Shown here piece after piece: positions 6,647 to 13,911 of a stretch of DNA of 64,000 nt (the stretch's first letter is position 1; the number at the start of each line of letters is the position of its first letter). The position numbers and the translations under genes were made by a program. The notes below the pieces were generated by a model. It did no database searches, was not told the origin of the DNA, and saw nothing but the letters and a program-made list of their open reading frames with translations. The DNA lies in contig JAXLRT010000011.1 in NCBI GenBank assembly GCA_046330955.1, positions 1 through 64,000 of the forward strand, read 5' to 3'. The DNA is from JADJPO01 sp046330955. Lineage in GTDB: Bacteria > Actinomycetota > Actinomycetes > Actinomycetales > Kineosporiaceae.

Positions 6647-8026
6647 CTACCTGGTGAGCGACGCACCGGTCCTGACCGACGAGACCACCTCGAGGATGGC
6701 CGCGCTCGTCGAGGTGGCCGCGGTCCGGTCCGTGACGAGCATCTCGTGCGTGGCGCCGTCCACGATGCGATGCGCCGAGTTCGTCGACAGCCGGGCCAGC
6801 CCGCCCTGCTTGGCGAACCAGTTCGGCGCGCTCCCGCTGCCCGCGGTGAGGACGAACAGCGGGATGTCACCCAGGCTCTGCAGCTCGGCCGCCGCCTGCA
6901 TCGAGGCGTTGGCCTGCACGTACTCGTCGATCGTCGATCGCAGGGTGGCGGGGGTCGAGATGCTGGCCCGCATCTGCTCACGGGCCGGTGAGGGCAGGTC
7001 GCCATAGGAGGTCAGGCTGTACAACCGGCCGAGACCGACGCGCGATCCGACCGAGATGAGGGCCGAGGCGCGCACCAGCGGGTCGTTGCGGACGGCGCCC
7101 GCCGCCGGCGAGGCCGGGGACGTGGGCGTGGTGGTGTCGATGAGCACCATGCCGGCGACGTCGTCCGGGTAGTGGGAAGCGTAGGCGAGCACGTAGAGCC
7201 CGCCGAAGGAGTGGCCGGCCAGCACGTAGGGGCCGGCCACGTGAGCGCTGTGCAGCAGGGTGTGCAGATCGGCCGCGACACGCGCGCCGTCCTGGGGGGT
7301 TTCGACCGGGTCACTCCAGCCGCGGCCGGGGCGGTCGTAGACGCACACTCGGGTGTCGCGGGCCACGGCAGGGGCGATCCACGCCATCGTCGAGGCCATG
7401 TCGCCGGCACCCGGCTGGAGGACGACGGTCGGACTGCCGGTACCGGTGCAGCTGAGGTGCATCCGGTGGCCGTCGACGTCGATCAACCGGCCGGGCATCG
7501 CGGCATGGCTCGCGTCGTAGGACTCGAGGCCCGTCTCGACCGCGCCGCCCACGGACGCCAGGGCGAGGACGGCGAGGACGGCGTACGTCAGCACGCGGGC
7601 GCCGGCGGAGGGCAGGCGGCGGCGCGCTCGGACGAACGTGACGATGGTCAGCGCCAGCAACGCCGGTGGCCACACCCACGTGAGCGCCCGCTCTGCCGCC
7701 GCGCCGAGGGTGATGAGCAGCAGCCCGCTCGACCCCATGAACAACGCCGGTGCCGCAGCCCAGTGTTGGGGCTGGTCGGTGAGGCGGATCGACAGCACCG
7801 TGAGCAGCGACCAGCCGAGCGCGAAGCCACACAGGATCGCACCGGTCGCGCCGGCCTCGTCGGCGGAGATGAAGGGGGCGAACACGAGGAGCACCCCGGA
7901 TACCAAGCCGGTGGCCAGCGAACCGGCCACGATCCGGCCGAGGTGCCCTCTCGGGGCAACGGGGGTCTCAGGTGCGGTGCCCTGTGGGATGTCGGTGTGC
8001 AGGGACTGGCGGGCCGAGGGGTTCAT
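6647..8026 (-). CDS. Alpha/beta hydrolase with N-terminal multi-pass membrane domain
   Basis: 459 residues. The first 165 or so contain about five hydrophobic segments (roughly 32-52, 60-80, 95-112, 118-133, 144-162). The hydrolase domain follows, with GHSFGG (nucleophile S273), an oxyanion region VVLQPGAGD, and a late GATHEML carrying the likely catalytic histidine. The domain should face one side of the membrane. The substrate is unknown, and proline iminopeptidase-like or esterase activity are both possible. It is followed by the MDR gene after 164 nt. Confidence 0.8.
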   Translation of the reverse strand: MNPSARQSLHTDIPQGTAPETPVAPRGHLGRIVAGSLATGLVSGVLLVFAPFISADEAGATGAILCGFALGWSLLTVLSIRLTDQPQHWAAAPALFMGSSGLLLITLGAAAERALTWVWPPALLALTIVTFVRARRRLPSAGARVLTYAVLAVLALASVGGAVETGLESYDASHAAMPGRLIDVDGHRMHLSCTGTGSPTVVLQPGAGDMASTMAWIAPAVARDTRVCVYDRPGRGWSDPVETPQDGARVAADLHTLLHSAHVAGPYVLAGHSFGGLYVLAYASHYPDDVAGMVLIDTTTPTSPASPAAGAVRNDPLVRASALISVGSRVGLGRLYSLTSYGDLPSPAREQMRASISTPATLRSTIDEYVQANASMQAAAELQSLGDIPLFVLTAGSGSAPNWFAKQGGLARLSTNSAHRIVDGATHEMLVTDRTAATSTSAAILEVVSSVRTGASLTR

Positions 8027-8078
8027 GGCTCCTGCTCTCTGTGATGGCGGGTGGCTTCTCGGGTGGGAGTGAGGACGT

Positions 8079-8312
8079 TCAGGGGCGCAGCTCGTGGCCG
8101 GCGGTTCTCACTGCCGCGGCCACGTCGACCCGGTCGACGGGCGTCTCGGCGGTGACGGTGACGAGGCCGGTGGCGACGTCGATGTGGACCTCGAGGACGC
8201 CGGACAGCCGGCCGATCTGGTCGGCGACCGCGTCACGGCATCGCCGGCAGGTCATGCCGTCGACGTGGAAGGTGGTCGCGCCGACGAAGGTGCGAGGCGT
8301 GTCGTTCAGCAC
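8079..8312 (-). CDS. HMA-domain metallochaperone (CopZ-like)
   Basis: 77 residues with the metal-binding loop GMTCRRC (19-25) in a heavy-metal-associated domain. The rest follows the usual pattern, for example VEVHIDVATGLVTVTAETPV with small strand-forming segments. It likely carries Cu(I) or a similar soft metal. No P-type ATPase or CsoR-type repressor is adjacent, which is unusual because copZ genes normally sit beside copA. Confidence 0.88.
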   Translation of the reverse strand: MLNDTPRTFVGATTFHVDGMTCRRCRDAVADQIGRLSGVLEVHIDVATGLVTVTAETPVDRVDVAAAVRTAGHELRP

Positions 8313-8428
8313 GAGGGTCTCCCGGACGCTGGGCGGCGGTTCCTGACCCCTTCACCGTGCGGCCGGACGTCGCTCGGTCGCGCCGGTCATTTCGCCGGGT
8401 TTGCCGGTGATCCGGCTACGCTCGCGGT

Positions 8429-11143
8429 GTGCTCGCAGGTCGAGATGACGAGCGCGTCATGGTTCGGGGGCTGCTCGACCAGGCGCGCCACTCTCGCGGG
8501 TCGACCCTGGTACTGCACGGGGTGCCTGGCGTGGGCAAGTCCACGTTGCTCGCGGCGGCCGCGGCCGACGCCGAGGGGTTCACCGTGCTGCAGACCTCGG
8601 GGATCGAGTCTGAGTCGCCGCTGGCGTTCGCGGCCCTGCAGCGCCTCGTGCGCCCCGTCCTGCGCCTCGCGGAACGACTGCCCGCCCCGCAGGCTCGGTC
8701 GTTGCGCCGGGCCTTCGGTGAGGAGGACGGCGACGTCGACCGCTTCCTGGTCTTCCTCGCCGCGTTGAGCCTGCTGGCGGAGGCAGCCGAAGAGGCACCG
8801 GTGTTGGCTCTCGTCGATGATGCGCACTGGCTCGACGAGGCCTCGTCCGCCGCGCTGCTCTTCGTGGCACGCCGCCTGCAGGTCGAGCGGATCGCGCTGC
8901 TCTTCGCGGCACGTGACGGCGACGTGCGTCGCTTCGAGGCCGGTGACCTGCCGGACCTCGCCCTGGCCGAGCTGGACGCGACCGACGCCGGCGTCCTGCT
9001 GACCGCGATCGCGGGCGTCCCGGTTCCACACGACGTGCTCGCCCGACTGGTGGCCGATACCGGGGGCAACCCGCTGGCCCTGGTGGAACTGGCGAACGCG
9101 CTCTCGGCCGGTCAGCTCAGCGGGGCGGATGCGCTTCCCGTTCACCTGCCCTTGACCGAGGGGGTGGAGCGGGCCTTCCTCGACCGAGTCGGGCGCCTCC
9201 CTTCGGGTGCGCGGTCCTTCCTGCTGGTCGCGGCGGCCGACGATTCCGGCCGGGCCGCGATCGTGCGACAGGCAGCGCTCGCTCTCGACGTGTCGGCCGA
9301 GGCGATCAGCGCAGCCGAGGACTCCGGCCTCGTCCGGATCGACGACAGTGCCGTGACCTTGCGTCACCCCTTGGTGCGCTCGACGGTCTACGGCGCCGCG
9401 ACGGGCAGCCAACGCCGGGCGGTTCACCGCACACTCGCGAAGGTGCTGGACGGCACCGGGGACGTCGACCGGCGGGCGTGGCATCGGGCCGCCGCGGTCG
9501 AGGAGCCTGACGAATCGGTCGCCGCCGACCTCGACCAGGTCGCCGAACGTGCCGCCCAGCGCGGCGGCCTGGAGGCGGCCGCGGCGGCCTGGGAACGTGC
9601 GGCCGAGCTCACGATGGTCGCGGGACCCCGCGCGTCCCGGTTGCTGGCCGCCGCCGGGGCCGCGTGGGCCGGTGCCCAACCAGGGCGCGCCCGCGCCCTC
9701 GCCGAAGCCGCTCGAGCGGCCGCCGACAGTGTGATGGTCCGGGCCGACGTCGATCGGCTCCGGGCCAGGATCGAGTGGAACATCGGATCGGGGCCGGTCG
9801 GGCACCGGATCCTGCTGCAGGCCGCTCGTGACGTCGCCGGGACGGACTTCGCCCGGGCCACGGTGATGGCACGGATGGCGGCCGCCGCGGCCACGTTCGG
9901 TGCCGACTCGGGCATCGGCATCGACCCGGCCGAGTTCGTCGGTGACCTGGACGGCGTGCCGCCGGGCGCAGCGCGATCCTCGGCGCTGCTGCTGTCCGGC
10001 TTCGCCCACATCAGCCGAGGAAACCTGCGGGAGGCGGCAACCGAGTTCCGACTGGCCTTCGCCGAGGACCCGACCGGTGGTGACGTCGACCTGGTGCCGA
10101 ATCTCGGGCTGGCCGCGCTGTACATCGGGGACGACGAGGTCGCCTTGCGCGAGTACGGCCGGTTCGTGGCCCAGGCGCGGGATGCGGCGGCACCGGTCAC
10201 CATCCTGTACGGGCTTGCCCGCCGCGCCGCCGCGGAGATCAGCATCGGCGATTGGCGCACCGCTGCCGCCGACTCGGCCGAGGCACTGGGCCTGGCCCAT
10301 GGAACCGGCCACGACCCGCTGGGCAGCCTGCCGCTGGCATGGCTCACGCTGCTGGCCTCACTGCGCGGCGATCAGCCCGAGTTCGACCGGTGTCTGACGG
10401 AGTTCGAGCGGCCGACGCGGGGACGGGACGTCGGGCTGACGAGCGTCGTCAGCCGAGACGTGCTGCTCTGGGCACAGGGCGTCGCCGCGGCGGCCACCCC
10501 TGACGTCGCCCTTCACCACCTCGAGCAGATCACCCATCCGATGGTGCGGAGCATGTCGGCGCTGGACTGCCTCGAGGTGGCCGCACGCGCCGGCCGCGTG
10601 GAGTCGGTGAACAGCTGGGCGGACGAACTCGCGACCCTGGACGACCTTCTCGGCGCCCCTTGGGCGGGAGCATCCGCCGCCCACGCGCGCGCCCTGGTGA
10701 GCGACGGAGCCGAGGCACAGGCCTGGTTCGAGCGCGCCCTCGACGCTCATGCCCGCTCACCACGTCGGGTCGACCGTGCCCGCACGGAGCTGGCGTTCGG
10801 TGAGTTCCTTCGACGCTCACGTCGTCGGGTCGACGCCCGCGAGCACCTTCGCGCCGCACTGGACACCTTCGAGGACGTCGGCGCCGCGCGTTGGGCGAGC
10901 CGGGCACGACACGAGCTGCGAGCGTCGGGCGAGACCGCCCGCAGGCGGGACTCCACCACTCCCGTCGATCTCACGCCGCAGGAACGACACGTCGCCGACC
11001 TGGTGCGGCAGGGCCTGAGCAATCGCGATGCCGCCGCCCAGCTGTTCCTGTCCCCTCGGACGATCGACTTCCACCTGCGCAACGTGTTCACCAAGCTCGG
11101 GGTGTCCTCGCGCGCCGAACTCGTGGCGCTCGACCTGCCCTGA
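8429..11143 (+). CDS. LuxR-family regulator with N-terminal AAA ATPase domain (LAL type)
   Basis: 904 residues from GTG. The ATPase domain has Walker A GVPGVGKST (31-39) and Walker B LALVDDAHWLD. A long alpha-helical region with TPR-like character fills the middle. The C-terminal HTH of the GerE/LuxR type begins LTPQERHVADLVRQGLSNRDAAAQ and includes TIDFHLRNVFTKLGV. LAL regulators respond to small molecules through the central domain. It is divergent from the HMA gene (116 nt between starts). The direct target is not evident. Confidence 0.9.
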   Translation: MLAGRDDERVMVRGLLDQARHSRGSTLVLHGVPGVGKSTLLAAAAADAEGFTVLQTSGIESESPLAFAALQRLVRPVLRLAERLPAPQARSLRRAFGEEDGDVDRFLVFLAALSLLAEAAEEAPVLALVDDAHWLDEASSAALLFVARRLQVERIALLFAARDGDVRRFEAGDLPDLALAELDATDAGVLLTAIAGVPVPHDVLARLVADTGGNPLALVELANALSAGQLSGADALPVHLPLTEGVERAFLDRVGRLPSGARSFLLVAAADDSGRAAIVRQAALALDVSAEAISAAEDSGLVRIDDSAVTLRHPLVRSTVYGAATGSQRRAVHRTLAKVLDGTGDVDRRAWHRAAAVEEPDESVAADLDQVAERAAQRGGLEAAAAAWERAAELTMVAGPRASRLLAAAGAAWAGAQPGRARALAEAARAAADSVMVRADVDRLRARIEWNIGSGPVGHRILLQAARDVAGTDFARATVMARMAAAAATFGADSGIGIDPAEFVGDLDGVPPGAARSSALLLSGFAHISRGNLREAATEFRLAFAEDPTGGDVDLVPNLGLAALYIGDDEVALREYGRFVAQARDAAAPVTILYGLARRAAAEISIGDWRTAAADSAEALGLAHGTGHDPLGSLPLAWLTLLASLRGDQPEFDRCLTEFERPTRGRDVGLTSVVSRDVLLWAQGVAAAATPDVALHHLEQITHPMVRSMSALDCLEVAARAGRVESVNSWADELATLDDLLGAPWAGASAAHARALVSDGAEAQAWFERALDAHARSPRRVDRARTELAFGEFLRRSRRRVDAREHLRAALDTFEDVGAARWASRARHELRASGETARRRDSTTPVDLTPQERHVADLVRQGLSNRDAAAQLFLSPRTIDFHLRNVFTKLGVSSRAELVALDLP

Positions 11144-11256
11144 CCCGATCCAGCAACTCGCCGATCGCGGCGTCCCTGGCCATGGCGACGAGATCGGGAC
11201 GCGAACTGCGAAGGGGCAAGTAGGCCACACCTGCTGACGGGCTACGCCCCCAATGC

Positions 11257-12543
11257 TCAGTCGGTGTAGTGGACCGCGGGGTTGAGGATCTGCCGACCCC
11301 ACAGCTGAGCACGGTCGGCGTCCGTCAGTTCGGCGGCTTCGGCAGCCTCGGTCCACTGCTCGGTGATGACGGTGACCTGATGCTCGATGATGTCGGCAGC
11401 CTGCGACCTGGTCAGGTGGTAGATCTCAGCCGCGGCGAGGCAGGTGGCGAACCGGCTCTCGCGGCGTCCATCACGAGTGATGCCCATCGCCTGTGCAGCA
11501 CTCTCCCCCGACCGCAACTGCGGACAAACGTCGTAGGCCGGGGTCAGGGCCAGTCGCTCCCCGTCCCAGAACGCGGCGTGGTTGCGCGCGTGGTCGTCCG
11601 TGTTGGACACGCAGATGTTGAACACGATGCGGGCGAACAGCTCACGCAGCGTCGCATCCGGATCGATGAACCGTGCCCGGATCAGATCCGCCAGATCCGG
11701 GTAGGTGGCCCACCGACCCTCCATCTCGTCCAGCCCGAGGAGTGTCAGCCCGGACACCACCAGCCGACGCCCTTCCCCACCGTCAGCGGTGGTGGCGCGA
11801 TCGAACCGTTCGACGAGCAGGACGTCGCGGCCCAGTGCCTGGGTGAGGGAGACCGCGGCAACGTCGAGCCCGACCCGAGCCGCGAGGTCCATCGCTACCG
11901 CCTCGGCCCGCACCACGGGATAAGGGTCCGTCTGGGTGGAGAGCTTCGCGATCAAGCGGCGGCCTCGGGAATGCTCATCGCTGCTGTCGTGCAGCAGCAC
12001 CTTGGGGCGCGCTCCCCCGATGGAGGTGCCTCGCATGAGAGCCTCGTCGAGGTCTGGAGAGAACCGCTCGCCGGCCAGGAACTTCTCAGTGGCCGCTTGC
12101 ACCTCCTCCAAGGTCGCTGAGCTGGATCGTGGGACGTACTCGTCTGATCGTTCCTGGAAATCCAGTGCGCCGATCCGATCGCTGCCGGACTCCAGCAGAT
12201 AGGTGAGCAGGCCGAGCTCGTCGGGGTCGCGGCTGCGATCGAGGCGGCCGACGTGCCGGGCCAGGATGACTCGCTGGCCCCACGCGTCCGGTCCGGCGTC
12301 TCGGATGACGCCGGCCACCCGCATCGCACCCTGAGGACGCTGTCGGCCGCGCCGGAGCGGGAGCTCTGGCAGGTACAACGGGACGGCCCCGGGACGATTC
12401 AGGTAACTGCGGCCGTAGTTGAAGGTGATGACCTCGCCCTCGGCGACCAGCCTGCCCGCGGGGACCGGGTCGACCGCACCGGGCAGCCAGACCCAGACGA
12501 ACGCCTCTGTCGGCGTCGAGATCAGCGAGGCTCGAGTGCCCAT
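11257..12543 (-). CDS. hipA: HipA-family serine/threonine kinase toxin
   Basis: 428 residues, full length for the family. Visible elements are the Gly/Ser loop GTSIGGARPK (172-181), VERFDR (244-249), the catalytic NTDDHARNH (314-322, catalytic D316) and the metal-binding AYD (D338). HipA kinases phosphorylate translation components, glutamyl-tRNA synthetase in E. coli, and cause growth arrest. The antitoxin gene lies directly upstream and its stop overlaps this ATG by 1 nt (TGATG). All key residues are present, so it looks functional. The symbol denotes family membership. Confidence 0.88.
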   Translation of the reverse strand: MGTRASLISTPTEAFVWVWLPGAVDPVPAGRLVAEGEVITFNYGRSYLNRPGAVPLYLPELPLRRGRQRPQGAMRVAGVIRDAGPDAWGQRVILARHVGRLDRSRDPDELGLLTYLLESGSDRIGALDFQERSDEYVPRSSSATLEEVQAATEKFLAGERFSPDLDEALMRGTSIGGARPKVLLHDSSDEHSRGRRLIAKLSTQTDPYPVVRAEAVAMDLAARVGLDVAAVSLTQALGRDVLLVERFDRATTADGGEGRRLVVSGLTLLGLDEMEGRWATYPDLADLIRARFIDPDATLRELFARIVFNICVSNTDDHARNHAAFWDGERLALTPAYDVCPQLRSGESAAQAMGITRDGRRESRFATCLAAAEIYHLTRSQAADIIEHQVTVITEQWTEAAEAAELTDADRAQLWGRQILNPAVHYTD

Positions 12544-12875
12544 CAGAAGTCGTCCTCGACCTGTGCCGGCCGGGTCCGGACTCGAGCAGGCAGGAGCGCC
12601 AACCGGTCACGGCTCTGGGCAACCAGCGCCGACAGCTCTTCGGGACCGGCACCGAACAGATCGATGCCGAGCAGGAAGGCCAGTTCGAAGACCACACCGA
12701 TGGTGGCGGTGGGCGAGCCACGCTCGATGCTGCGCAGGGTGCCGTCGGAGATCCCGGCGCGCTCGGCCAGCTCGGCCTGGGTCCAGCGCCGGGCGCGTCG
12801 AGCGCGCGCAATCTCCAGACCCAGGACGCGAACCGCCTCTCGGGTCTGCGGCGAGTACGTGTGCGCCTTACGCAC
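12543..12875 (-). CDS. hipB: HipB-like XRE-family antitoxin/repressor
   Basis: 110 residues from GTG at 12875, selected because GGAGG lies 7 nt upstream. A longer in-frame extension exists but would run through the AT-rich promoter region. The HTH is ARRARRWTQAELAERAGISD followed by TLRSIERGSPTATIG. It should bind DNA as a dimer and neutralise HipA, repressing the pair. The C-terminal tail of about 45 residues could contact HipA. Confidence 0.85.
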   Translation of the reverse strand: MRKAHTYSPQTREAVRVLGLEIARARRARRWTQAELAERAGISDGTLRSIERGSPTATIGVVFELAFLLGIDLFGAGPEELSALVAQSRDRLALLPARVRTRPAQVEDDF

Positions 12876-12892
12876 CCCGACCACCTCCGAAC

Positions 12893-12940
12893 CTCGATAT
12901 AACATTGATAACGGCTCTAAAACACAATACATTGAGTCCG
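12893..12940 (-). promoter_or_regulatory. AT-rich control region of hipBA
   Basis: A sharply AT-rich stretch in GC-rich DNA just upstream of hipB. It contains two copies of ACATTGA (12902-12908 and 12929-12935, plus-strand reading) 27 bp apart, and on the minus strand TGTTATAT, which could act as a -10 region. Promoter and HipB operator probably overlap here. No clean TATCC-N8-GGATA operator of the E. coli type is present. Confidence 0.4.
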
Positions 12941-12956
12941 CTGAAGGGCCACGTGA

Positions 12957-13160
12957 AGCGACTGCCGTCGGCGTCCGGATGTCTGGCGGCCCTGGGCCAG
13001 GTCTTTCGACCCCGAGTTCTTCGTCCCTCTGCATGGGGAGCACCTGGTGGATTGGTGTCCGCAGGTGATGCCCTATCTGGCGCTGCCTCCGGGGTGGAGG
13101 TTCTTGATCTCCGAGGGGTACGAGGACATATGGTCTGACGCTTCCCGCTTGGCGATCTGA
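12957..13160 (+). pseudogene. C-terminal fragment of a small protein gene, no start codon
   Basis: An open frame without any start codon (stop at 12954) reads FDPEFFVPLHGEHL, WCPQVMPYLALPPGWRFLI and GYEDIWSD, ending TGA at 13158-13160. The composition is protein-like and the GC distribution fits coding use. The pattern of LPPGWRF followed by YEDVW-like residues resembles small proteins I associate with immunity-type or uncharacterised families, but I cannot name the family with confidence. It overlaps the 3' end of the minus-strand GNAT gene. Confidence 0.4.
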
Positions 13161-13756
13161 GTCCGATCTGTCAGGTGTTCTTCGGGCTTCACCCCCGTAC
13201 GGTGCTGCCATTCGCCGGCCGTGATCTCGTAGATCACCTCACCCTCAGCACTGCCAGGGAGCGGGTTCTGCCACTCACGGACCTCGCTGCGTACGTGGCT
13301 CATCCCCAGCTTGCGCATCACGCTGCGGGAGCGGACGTTGACCGCCATGGTCTCGGCCCAGACCCGGGCCAGCTGCAGCGTCCGAAAGCCGTACTCGAGC
13401 AACGCCCCGGCACCCTCGGTAGCCAAGCCCTGCCCCCAGCAGTCCCGACGCAGCCGCCACCCGATCTCGGCCTGCTCGGGACGCGCGGCAGGGCGGGGAT
13501 CGCCGGGGTCCAGATCCCACCACCCCGAGAAGTCGTCGCCCTCGAAGCCCGCCCACCAACCCATTCCCCACGCATCCGCGAACGTGTCGAGGCATCGGGG
13601 ACGCCAGAACTCCTCGATCTCCTCCGGCGTGCGAGCCCGCCCCACCAGGTGCCTCATCACCTCGGGATCGGAGTCGAGCTGGTGCAGCAGCGGAAGGTGC
13701 TCCAGCGTCATCGGCCGCAGCTCGATCCGCCGGGTACGCAGGACGGGACGGGCCAT
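13073..13756 (-). CDS. GNAT-family N-acetyltransferase (RimJ/RimL-like)
   Basis: 227 residues from ATG at 13756. The upstream open frame to 13891 has no supporting features. The family pattern is RTRRIELRPMTLEHL at the N-terminus, EIGWRLRRDCWGQGLATEGAGAL (acetyl-CoA loop) and NVRSRSVMRKLGM. Homologues usually end soon after the strand EVIYEI. The last 40 or so residues here are antisense to the gene fragment at 12957-13160, so the C-terminal tail may be a read-through extension made when that fragment was deposited. Confidence 0.82.
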   Translation of the reverse strand: MARPVLRTRRIELRPMTLEHLPLLHQLDSDPEVMRHLVGRARTPEEIEEFWRPRCLDTFADAWGMGWWAGFEGDDFSGWWDLDPGDPRPAARPEQAEIGWRLRRDCWGQGLATEGAGALLEYGFRTLQLARVWAETMAVNVRSRSVMRKLGMSHVRSEVREWQNPLPGSAEGEVIYEITAGEWQHRTGVKPEEHLTDRTQIAKREASDHMSSYPSEIKNLHPGGSAR

Positions 13757-13911
13757 GACGCCATGCTGGCAGAGCCGGAAGGCTCGGTGAGTGTCGCGGC
13801 GTCCTGGATCGAACAGGCCCGAGAATGGGTAGGGCAACGATGCCCGCGCACGGTGCGCGACCTGCCGAACCGCGCCATGGTGGATGGCCACCTCAGAATC
13901 GGAGCCACGAC

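Noticed and set aside
8387..10312. A long minus-strand open frame antisense to the LAL regulator
   Set aside because: The plus-strand frame has clear ATPase and HTH motifs; the antisense frame has none and arises from GC-rich codon bias.
13757..13911. A rifamycin-associated element upstream of helR
   Set aside because: I looked for the 19-bp inverted repeat and saw only short dyads such as GGGCA-ACGA-TGCCC, which are not that motif.
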